Shown piece after piece: positions 55,191 to 62,303 of a stretch of DNA of 64,000 bases. Position numbers and translations under genes: made by a program. The notes under the pieces are model-generated. The model made no database searches. It saw only the letters and a program-made list of their open reading frames with translations, and was not told the origin of the DNA. The number at the start of each line of letters is the position of its first letter. The stretch's first letter is position 1. The stretch is from Parapedobacter tibetensis (GTDB taxonomy: Bacteria; Bacteroidota; Bacteroidia; Sphingobacteriales; Sphingobacteriaceae): NCBI RefSeq assembly GCF_024643205.1, contig NZ_JAMKQJ010000002.1:372001-436000 (forward strand), written 5' to 3'.

Positions 55191-55853
55191 ATGATCGGGC
55201 AACTAAAAAAAAGCAAACAACATTCAGTATTTAAAATTTTTTCATTTTACAATCATTTAGTCAATGCGGAGGTACCTTTATATCAGCAGAAAGTTTTCAA
55301 TAGCTTTGGTTACAGCATCAACCAGCTTTATAATAATAAATTCAATCATGGTGATTTTTTAAACCATGTTTGTAGGACGGTTACGGATACTGATTATCTA
55401 ATTATTTTTGATATAGATTGTATACCTGTACATAGGGAGTGGCTCCACATGTTGCTGAAAGATCTTATAAAGCCGAGCACAATTGTTGGCGCTGCTCAAA
55501 CGGCTAATCACCTTGATGAAGGAAAGAACCTGTATGTTTCACCGTTCTTTTTCGCAATTTCTACAACATACCTAAAGAAGCTCCATTATCCGGATATGCG
55601 AATGACCGACCTGATGGATGCAGGACAAAATTTGACGAACGAAATACGGAAGAATGATGGTAATATAAGGTATTGGTGGCCCACTGATATTGAGGAAGAA
55701 ATGTGGGATTTGTATGATGAGCAACACCCAAAATTCGGATTAGGAACTACGTACAATAATGCGATATACCATGCTTTTTATTCTAGAGATGATCTTTCTT
55801 CTAGGTTTATAAGAAAATGTCAGTATATATTAAGACATCAAACTGCCGAATAA
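55191..55853 (+). CDS. Possible glycosyltransferase, unrecognised family
   Basis: 220 residues. I cannot name the family. It has a DxD-like motif in YLIIFDIDCIPVHREWL, typical of metal-dependent GT-A transferases, and a late TDIEEEMWDLYDEQHPKFGLGT segment. It lacks the usual N-terminal GT2 strand (VVIxxYN); instead it opens with KIFSFYNHLVNAEVPLYQQ. It could be a short GT or a sugar-modifying protein. It closes the plus-strand arm and faces the minus-strand GT2 arm across 56 bases. Confidence 0.6.
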   Translation: MIGQLKKSKQHSVFKIFSFYNHLVNAEVPLYQQKVFNSFGYSINQLYNNKFNHGDFLNHVCRTVTDTDYLIIFDIDCIPVHREWLHMLLKDLIKPSTIVGAAQTANHLDEGKNLYVSPFFFAISTTYLKKLHYPDMRMTDLMDAGQNLTNEIRKNDGNIRYWWPTDIEEEMWDLYDEQHPKFGLGTTYNNAIYHAFYSRDDLSSRFIRKCQYILRHQTAE

Positions 55854-55909
55854 AATAAGAGCGGATCGTTATTTATAGTATATTCAGTTGAACGATATGG
55901 GATATAGTA

Positions 55910-56638
55910 TTAAAAGGTGTCAGCATTTCCTTTCCAATAGGCTTTAAATTTCCGAAAACGATAACGGAGATAGATCTTCCAACCTAGATATTTCCTAATA
56001 AGCGATGATTTGTCTTTCTTTAATTTATAATCTGTTGTATAAGAAGAGTAGCCCTGCAATGCATAATAGGCAATATCAATGGGCACATATTCTTTTTTCA
56101 ATGATGGGTCACCCCAACATTGCATGTTTAGCACATAATCAGCCAAAACCGGGTATATTGGTTGATATTGGTATTTTTTAAATACGATAGCGGGATATAA
56201 AATTGATTGATGGCAGATAATATCCTTAGTCAGGAAATATGGCGTATAAAAGCCTCCAAGTTTTTTATGATCGGTCACACAATTCCCATGGTAAATACTA
56301 TCTTCCTTTTGCAAGTAAGGTATTAGCTGATTAAAAGAGGCCAATAGTTGATCATCTGCTCCCATAAAATATACCCAACGTCCCTCAATATAACGGAGCG
56401 CCTTGTTCATGGCATCATAAATCCCTAAATCTGGCTCCGAGATCAGGACGTCGATATCCCGTTGATATGTTTTAAGAATTTCTAATGTATTATCGGTGCT
56501 TTTTCCATCGATTATTATTAATTGCTTCGAGTCTAGGTTCAATGCTAAAATACTTTTAAGACACCTTTCAATGTATTTCGATGCATTATACGTTACGATG
56601 ATAATACTAATAAGCGGTTTTACATAGGAGTTGGTCAT
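55910..56638 (-). CDS. Family 2 glycosyltransferase
   Basis: 242 residues, compact GT2 with ISIIIVTYNASKYIERCL, LIIIDGKSTDNTLEIL, the segment PDLGIYDAMNKALRYIEGRWVYFMGADDQL (DxD-like ADD) and a basic C terminus (LRYRFRKFKAYWKG). This pattern, with DGxSxDxT and IYDAMNKGL, is frequent in enzymes of O-antigen and capsule assembly. It is the last gene of the minus-strand arm and lies 14 bases after its neighbour. Confidence 0.88.
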   Translation of the reverse strand: MTNSYVKPLISIIIVTYNASKYIERCLKSILALNLDSKQLIIIDGKSTDNTLEILKTYQRDIDVLISEPDLGIYDAMNKALRYIEGRWVYFMGADDQLLASFNQLIPYLQKEDSIYHGNCVTDHKKLGGFYTPYFLTKDIICHQSILYPAIVFKKYQYQPIYPVLADYVLNMQCWGDPSLKKEYVPIDIAYYALQGYSSYTTDYKLKKDKSSLIRKYLGWKIYLRYRFRKFKAYWKGNADTF

Positions 56639-56652
56639 AAAAGCAGTTTAAT

Positions 56653-57618
56653 CTAGTTATATAAAAATCTGCACCTAGAATGATATATCTCGTGAATGAT
56701 ATGTAACTCCTGATCTTTGAAGGATAAAGGTAGAAGAAGACATTTAAGAATAATTAATTGTCTTCTTCTACCTTTTTTATTTAACGATAGCAGATATCTC
56801 AACGGTGAAATAATGAATAGCCTAAACCTATTTAATAAAGAAGATTGATAGACCTTTAAAAAAATGTAATACTTCTCAAGCACAGGAAATGAAACATCCC
56901 TATTATACATGAGTCGCTTTAAATAGTCATTATTTAATCTATTGGATGGTAAATAGTGATATAGTAAAAGTTGATCCGAATAATAGAGCGTGTATCCGAT
57001 GAGTTGCAATCTTAAGCAATATTCAGTGTCTTCAGCTATAAGTTTAGCGTCCAAGTGACGATCTATTAATAAACTTGGGTAATGAGCATATAGGTCATTA
57101 TAAAGTTTGGTTCTGGAACACAATCCCGCCCCCCACAAGTGTTTCGCTTGTACGATGCCGTTAAAAGGGTTTTGCTGCCCGATAGCGTAGTGCTCTTTTA
57201 CTCGATCAAACCAAGAAGGAAGAGGGGATTGTCCTTCAATCGCTGGCAATGACAGCCCTCCTAATGCTCCGATCTGCTCATCGCTTTCCATTATTTCGAA
57301 AGCTATTGCGAGGTAATCGGGCTGAAGAAAATTATCGTCATCACAGATAACGAAGTAACAATATTTCGCGGCTTGTATACCTTTTTGAAGTGCGTAGTAT
57401 TTGCCCTTGGTTTGCTCAATTAATATACACAAAGGGACTTCAGCTTTCCACTCTTCTTTTACGAGCTGACCAATGTTATCGGTGCTTGCGTTATCTACAA
57501 AAATCAATTCCCATTTTAAGTTCGAAGGAACCACTTGATTATTGAGAAAAGATAGTGTCTCTTTTAGGTAAGAACCGCCATTATGGCTGCAAATAATAAC
57601 CGAAATACCTTTTTCCAT
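56653..57618 (-). CDS. Family 2 glycosyltransferase
   Basis: 321 residues. GISVIICSHNGGSYLKETL, FVDNASTDNIGQL, FVICDDDNFLQPDYLA (DxD), IAEDTEYCLRLQLIGYTLYY (acceptor motif) and YHYLPSNRLNNDYLK. It is a paralogue of the genes at 57619 and 54149, sharing domain order and the DDDNxL and EDTEYCxRL motifs. It begins directly after the stop of the preceding gene (adjacent bases 57618/57619), so the two are tightly coupled. Hydrophobic end segments suggest membrane contact. Confidence 0.88.
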   Translation of the reverse strand: MEKGISVIICSHNGGSYLKETLSFLNNQVVPSNLKWELIFVDNASTDNIGQLVKEEWKAEVPLCILIEQTKGKYYALQKGIQAAKYCYFVICDDDNFLQPDYLAIAFEIMESDEQIGALGGLSLPAIEGQSPLPSWFDRVKEHYAIGQQNPFNGIVQAKHLWGAGLCSRTKLYNDLYAHYPSLLIDRHLDAKLIAEDTEYCLRLQLIGYTLYYSDQLLLYHYLPSNRLNNDYLKRLMYNRDVSFPVLEKYYIFLKVYQSSLLNRFRLFIISPLRYLLSLNKKGRRRQLIILKCLLLPLSFKDQELHIIHEIYHSRCRFLYN

Positions 57619-58659
57619 TCAGTGACGTAATCTCGAAAGATGAGGACTAGAAGCCTTTCTTAATATCTTATCTATTAAAAAATCTTGCCTATTCCCACCT
57701 GTCTTTTTTAACCAATTAAGCAGCAGTCTCTGTCTATCAATGTTCTTTTTTTTCTTATAAACGCGTAATTTTAAGTAGCAACCCAATTTAATAAAGAAAT
57801 AATGTGTTATTTTTAAATAATGATGTTTATTATTCCATCTTGTTATTTTAATTGCAAGCTGATACTGTGATAATATGTGCCGTGAGTCAATAAAATTCGC
57901 GTATAAGGATGTTTTGTATGCGATTGTTAGTTTTTCCTTCGGTATAAAATGAGACAATTTCATGCTTTCATCATAATACAGTCTGTAATTTGCTAAAGTT
58001 AATCGATAGCAAAATTCAGTATCTTCAGTTGTCATCACTTGGCTAAACGTTGATTTTAATAATAATGAAGGCCAATTGCTATATATTTCACGATATAACA
58101 AGGTTCTCGATGCAAGACCTGCTCCCCATAGATGCCCGTTTGGTGATACATATCCCGTTTGCTTGCATTGAGGCCCTACAGCATAGCCTTCGCAAACTTT
58201 AGAAAACCAATTTGGAAACCCTTCGGCAGCGTCTGTAACACCTGTTGCATAACCCCCAACTGCGCCGATAGATGGATTGTTTTTTAAAATATTAAAGGTA
58301 GATAAAAGATAGTCTTCATGTAGCCAGTTGTCATCGTCACATATTACAAAAAACTCATAATTAGCATGTGATATTCCTTGCTGCAGGGCATAGTATTTAC
58401 CAGCTGATGTTTCTACAATTGTTGTAAGTTTAATATTTGGAGGTGCCTTTTTTGCCCAATATGTCTTTGCTATTTTTAAAGAATTATCTGTAGAACTATT
58501 ATCAATTAATAGAATTTCCCACGAAAATAAACGGTCTGTTTTTTGTTTCATTAAGTGGTCTAAAGTACTTTTAAGTTTTAGGGCGCCATTAAAAGTGCAT
58601 ATAATAACAGATATACCCTCAGAAAGTTTAACCAGATGATTAGCAATTAAAGAGCTCAT
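57619..58659 (-). CDS. Family 2 glycosyltransferase
   Basis: 346 residues. EGISVIICTFNGALKLKSTL, IDNSSTDNSLKIA, FVICDDDNWLHEDYLL, TTEDTEFCYRLTLANYRLYY and LSHFIPKEKLTIAYK. The last three closely match the plus-strand gene at 54149, which makes the two arms of the cluster share an ancestor gene. The first ~12 residues may be shorter if a later start is used. The C terminus is basic. Confidence 0.88.
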   Translation of the reverse strand: MSSLIANHLVKLSEGISVIICTFNGALKLKSTLDHLMKQKTDRLFSWEILLIDNSSTDNSLKIAKTYWAKKAPPNIKLTTIVETSAGKYYALQQGISHANYEFFVICDDDNWLHEDYLLSTFNILKNNPSIGAVGGYATGVTDAAEGFPNWFSKVCEGYAVGPQCKQTGYVSPNGHLWGAGLASRTLLYREIYSNWPSLLLKSTFSQVMTTEDTEFCYRLTLANYRLYYDESMKLSHFIPKEKLTIAYKTSLYANFIDSRHILSQYQLAIKITRWNNKHHYLKITHYFFIKLGCYLKLRVYKKKKNIDRQRLLLNWLKKTGGNRQDFLIDKILRKASSPHLSRLRH

Positions 58660-58690
58660 AAACTGATGGAAATGAATAGACTAGTCTCTG

Positions 58691-59509
58691 CTATTTAATA
58701 TATTGCGCTTCTTTATAACCGTTTGTTGAATAGAACGTTTTTTCATTGAAGGTCTTGTCAAAAAGTATCGTGTTGTTTATAAAGTTAGTTCTTGAATAAA
58801 TTTCATGATCAAGGTGGTAGCATATTGCTGCGCCCTTTATTTTTTTCTTCCTAATACCCGCATTTATTAAACGTTGTGAAAATTCACTGTCTTCCAGGCC
58901 CCAGCCGATGAAATCATTGTTATAGCCATTTATTTTAATATAATCTGCTTTCCAGTACGCCATGTTGCATCCACGGGATCTTGATAAAAATGTAGTGCTT
59001 GAAGAAAATAATTTAGCTGAAAAGAGGGATCTTAGCGTATTGATTCGGTTTTTGATGCCCGCGGTAAAGAAATTGATATTAATAGAAGCCCCTTTTAGGA
59101 TTTCTGCTGTTTTATCGGCACCTATTAAAACTCTCCCCCCTTGAATAAATATGCCGGGATTACAGAACCTTAAATGGTCTTCAACGAAAAAACTATTTAA
59201 AATAATATCGCCATCTATTTCAATAATGTAATCAGCGGTAATCTTTTTAACGGCCTTGTTTAATATCAAGGATTTTCGGAATCCTAGATCTTCCTGTCGA
59301 ACATGCATTATTGGAATGTCACGCTGTTTTCTGAAGGCGGTTATTAGCGCAAACGTTTCTGGATCTTTTCCATCTTCCGCTATTACAATCTCATTTGGTT
59401 TTACCGATTGCCGGAAAATGCTTCTAAACACCTGGTCTAAATAGTTGCTGTTATTATAAGTTGAAATTAACAGCGCAACGCTGATATCAGATTTTTTAAT
59501 GTTTCTCAT
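58691..59509 (-). CDS. Family 2 glycosyltransferase with galactosyltransferase-like C-terminal part
   Basis: 272 residues. GT2 half: VALLISTYNNSNYLDQVF, IVIAEDGKDPETFAL, YIIEIDGDIILNSFFVEDHL (DGD metal site). Second half: SRGCNMAYWKADYIKINGYNNDFIGWGLEDSEFSQRLINAG, the N-acetylgalactosaminyl/galactosyltransferase-type acceptor domain. Enzymes of this build add Gal, GalNAc or glucuronic acid in polysaccharide or lipooligosaccharide chains. It is the first gene of the minus-strand arm. Donor not assigned. Confidence 0.88.
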   Translation of the reverse strand: MRNIKKSDISVALLISTYNNSNYLDQVFRSIFRQSVKPNEIVIAEDGKDPETFALITAFRKQRDIPIMHVRQEDLGFRKSLILNKAVKKITADYIIEIDGDIILNSFFVEDHLRFCNPGIFIQGGRVLIGADKTAEILKGASININFFTAGIKNRINTLRSLFSAKLFSSSTTFLSRSRGCNMAYWKADYIKINGYNNDFIGWGLEDSEFSQRLINAGIRKKKIKGAAICYHLDHEIYSRTNFINNTILFDKTFNEKTFYSTNGYKEAQYIK

Positions 59510-59752
59510 ACTTTATTCAAAATAAAAATAGAGAAAAGTTAACTTTGCTTTATTTATGAAAGTCCATTTTTATGAAAAGCAATATGAGCTTCTTTTAATA
59601 CGCCTTTTTCAAGATAGAATTTATGAAAGTAAATAAAATATGGCATAATGGCAAATAACTTTGTAAGTTACTTAGATTACGGGAGGCTTATATGTCGGGT
59701 ATTCTTGCTTTAAAACCAATTCTTAACCCCTAATTCATATATTTATGTTATT

Positions 59753-60352
59753 ATGACAGAGAAGACCGAAAATTACATTACAGCTTTTAAATCCTATCTT
59801 GATTCCTACGCTCCTATTTCTGAAACATCCTGGTTAAAGGTTGTTTCAATCAGTCAGTTTAAAACATTAAAAAAAGGGGAAGTCCTGCTTCAGGAAGGCA
59901 CGACAGCTAAAAACATATACTATATCTGTAAAGGTGCATTACGCGCTTACTTTTCAGACATGGATGGGAATAGTTACAATAAGAATCTTTTTATGGAAGG
60001 CAATATAGCCGCATCAACAGCGTCCCTGCTGGAGCAAACTCCTTCAAAGTTTACCCTGGAGGCTTTGGAAGACTGTATTTTACTTTATGCCCCTTATAAA
60101 AAATACCGCGAGCTCATATTTGAAAACGAAGATCTGAAACGGTATTATATAGCCTATTTGGAAAAAATATGGGTGATAGAAAAAGAACAAAGGGAAATCT
60201 CACTAGTCATGGAAAATGCGACAGTGCGTTATCAAAAACTATTGCAAAAACACCCGGATATAGACCGAAGGATAACTAAACTTCATATAGCGTCACATTT
60301 GGGCATTACCCCCACACAATTGAGCCGAATAAGAAAAAATCTAAAAAAATAA
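59753..60352 (+). CDS. Crp/Fnr-family transcriptional regulator
   Basis: 199 residues. N-terminal cyclic-nucleotide-binding-like beta roll (KKGEVLLQEGTTAKNIYYICKGALRAYF), a long dimer helix, and a C-terminal helix-turn-helix (HIASHLGITPTQLSRIRKN). There are no Fnr-type cysteines, so it is not an iron-sulfur oxygen sensor; the Bacteroidota members of this group have unknown ligands. It lies 85 bases before the nitroreductase gene and may control the nitroreductase-YdcZ-GNAT run. Confidence 0.9.
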   Translation: MTEKTENYITAFKSYLDSYAPISETSWLKVVSISQFKTLKKGEVLLQEGTTAKNIYYICKGALRAYFSDMDGNSYNKNLFMEGNIAASTASLLEQTPSKFTLEALEDCILLYAPYKKYRELIFENEDLKRYYIAYLEKIWVIEKEQREISLVMENATVRYQKLLQKHPDIDRRITKLHIASHLGITPTQLSRIRKNLKK

Positions 60353-60437
60353 GCAACATCAACATATGTACATGTTTTAGGAAATTACAGCCTGTAATTT
60401 AGCCCCTGTTAAAAATCAATTTTAAAACAGGGAAAAT

Positions 60438-61067
60438 ATGTATTTATTAGAAAATTTAAAATGGCGTTATGCCACAAAAAAGTTTGACCCCACACGTAAA
60501 GTGTCCGGGGAAGATTTGGGAAAAATTAAGGAAGCGATCCAGTTATCGGCTTCTTCTTATGGTTTTCAATTGTATAAAGTATTGATTATCGAAAACAAAA
60601 AAATAAGAGAAGCGCTAAAAAAAGCTTCTTGGAACCAGAGTCAAATTACGGATGCCTCACACCTTATGGTGTTCTGTAATTTTTCAACCGTAGCATATGA
60701 ACACATTGAAAGTTTTTCATATTTAAAAGCAAAAACCCATGGATTTTCTCCAGAAAAGGTAAAAAATTACGCTACCGGATTGATGGAAGCACTCAACGGA
60801 AAATCGGAAATCGAGTTAGCACAATGGACGGCAAAACAAACCTATTTGGCTTTGGGAAATTTATTGGCCGCCTGTGCTGAACTGAAAATAGACGCTTGCC
60901 CCATGGAAGGTTTTCAGCCGGAAGCGTATAACGAGATCTTAGGGCTTACTTCATTAGGATTAAACGCCGCTGTGATCGCCCCGATTGGTTACCGATCGGC
61001 TGAAGACGCAACGCAATGGTTGCCAAAAGTGAGAAAGCCAATGGAAACACTTTTTGAGGAAATCTGA
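60438..61067 (+). CDS. Nitroreductase-family NAD(P)H oxidoreductase
   Basis: 209 residues, FMN-dependent nitroreductase/dihydropteridine-reductase fold. FMN-binding segments are KWRYATKKFDP at the start, QLSASSYGFQLYKVLII and the late AACAELKIDACPMEGFQPEAYNEIL with IAPIGYR. It reduces nitro compounds, quinones or similar electrophiles with NAD(P)H. It starts a three-gene run with a YdcZ transporter one base after it and a GNAT gene overlapping that. Confidence 0.9.
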   Translation: MYLLENLKWRYATKKFDPTRKVSGEDLGKIKEAIQLSASSYGFQLYKVLIIENKKIREALKKASWNQSQITDASHLMVFCNFSTVAYEHIESFSYLKAKTHGFSPEKVKNYATGLMEALNGKSEIELAQWTAKQTYLALGNLLAACAELKIDACPMEGFQPEAYNEILGLTSLGLNAAVIAPIGYRSAEDATQWLPKVRKPMETLFEEI

Positions 61068-61068
61068 T

Positions 61069-61518
61069 ATGAGCCAACTAAGTTTATCCGTATTAGCTTT
61101 TGTCGGGGGAATATTCCTGGCAGCACAAGGAACGTATAATGCACAGCTGGGTGTCCAGCTGAAAAATCCGCTTTTGGCATCGGCTTTGGCATTTTTTTTC
61201 AGTACGGTTTTCGCGCTGGTTATTGTCTTATTTACGATGAAAGACCTCCCCAGCCGTGAAACGATCAGGCAGATTCCCATTTATTTATGGTTTACCGGAG
61301 GCTTGTTTTGTGTGCTGGGTATCAGCTTGTATTACTACACCATTCCAAAGCTTGGAGTTTCCACAATGATTTCAATCGGGTTATGCGGCCAACTTGTTTT
61401 TGCTGTAATCGCAGGGCATTTTGGATGGTTTAACTTTCCGTCAGATCCCATTAACCTAAAAAGGGTCATAGGACTTATATCAATGATCACCGGAGTTTTA
61501 TTAATCAATTTAAAATGA
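61069..61518 (+). CDS. DMT-type transporter, YdcZ/DUF606 family
   Basis: 149 residues with five hydrophobic spans. Start at 61069 (MSQLSLSV) is chosen because it follows the nitroreductase stop by one base; the longer frame from 61054 would overlap it. The AQGTYNAQLGVQLKNPLLASALAFFFS opening and ISIGLCGQLVFAVIAGHFGWF segment are typical of YdcZ proteins, half-length relatives of EamA exporters that form dimers. The substrate is unknown. Confidence 0.88.
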   Translation: MSQLSLSVLAFVGGIFLAAQGTYNAQLGVQLKNPLLASALAFFFSTVFALVIVLFTMKDLPSRETIRQIPIYLWFTGGLFCVLGISLYYYTIPKLGVSTMISIGLCGQLVFAVIAGHFGWFNFPSDPINLKRVIGLISMITGVLLINLK

Positions 61519-62237
61519 ACAATCAAGATAATATAGACAATCTAGTTTCTTTTTGGAGAGCCGCAGCCACTCCGTTTCAAGCCTATTTCAAAACGCCGGA
61601 TTTTCATTATTGCCGACTGGATCATTCCGATTGGCCAAACAGGTTGTGGTTTGATCAGGAACCCAAGCAGGATTCCATTGAAGCGGCGTTTCACTTTATT
61701 TCCAAAAGCGAAATCCCACTTACCATACCCTATTGGGATGTTTATCAAAGCGATTCTTATCATGAATTAGAAAAGAAAGGTTTTAAAATAGCATCTGAAC
61801 AAGTGGGCATGGCGCTTAAATTAAACCAATTGTTTCCCTTGAAAAACAACATAACGATCAAATCTGTGTCCACTCCCGTAGAAGAAAAAATATGGGCAGG
61901 TATTTATCCTGAATCTTTTGGTTATCGCATTAGTAGAGACATCCTTGCCAACACCCGTAAAGAAATAACATATTATTTAATTTACGGTGAAACCGAACCG
62001 ATAGGGACGGCCATGGCATACAGTAACAATACAGTCTATGGAATCCATGGAGTTGGCGTTATTCCAAGAATGAGAAGAAAAGGCTTTGCCGAAGAAATCA
62101 TGAAAATGCTCTTAAATCAGTCATTTAATTTGGGATACGATTATGCGTGTCTGCAAGCGTCAGCCATGGGTAAAGGATTGTATGAAAAACTAGGCTTTGA
62201 AGAGCAGTTCGCCATGAAGAATTATATTTTGCCGTAA
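61515..62237 (+). CDS. GNAT-family N-acetyltransferase
   Basis: 240 residues. The GNAT acetyl-CoA site is in the second half: VYGIHGVGVIPRMRRKGFAEEIM (motif A, with the R-x-x-R/K-G-x loop), followed by YACLQASAMGKGLYEKLGFEEQF (motif B). The N-terminal 100 residues are less conserved and probably hold the acceptor site. It overlaps the transporter gene by four bases (ATGA). Acceptor unknown. Confidence 0.88.
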   Translation: MNNQDNIDNLVSFWRAAATPFQAYFKTPDFHYCRLDHSDWPNRLWFDQEPKQDSIEAAFHFISKSEIPLTIPYWDVYQSDSYHELEKKGFKIASEQVGMALKLNQLFPLKNNITIKSVSTPVEEKIWAGIYPESFGYRISRDILANTRKEITYYLIYGETEPIGTAMAYSNNTVYGIHGVGVIPRMRRKGFAEEIMKMLLNQSFNLGYDYACLQASAMGKGLYEKLGFEEQFAMKNYILP

Positions 62238-62270
62238 ACTGATAGCAATTTCACCGATTATTTGGACATG

Positions 62271-62299
62271 GTCGCCATGCATGATCGTGTGTCGGCGAC
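62271..62299. terminator. Hairpin between convergent genes
   Basis: GTCGCC (62271-62276) pairs with GGCGAC (62294-62299) across a 17-base loop in the 66-base gap between the GNAT stop and the outer-membrane receptor stop. No clear T runs flank it, so a shared terminator is only a possibility. Confidence 0.3.
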
Positions 62300-62303
62300 T
62301 AGA

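Noticed and set aside
59345..59360. GCGCAAACGTTT, similar to the inositol-locus operator
   Set aside because: It lies within the coding part of a glycosyltransferase, lacks the second half-site GTTTGC, and is far from the regulated genes.
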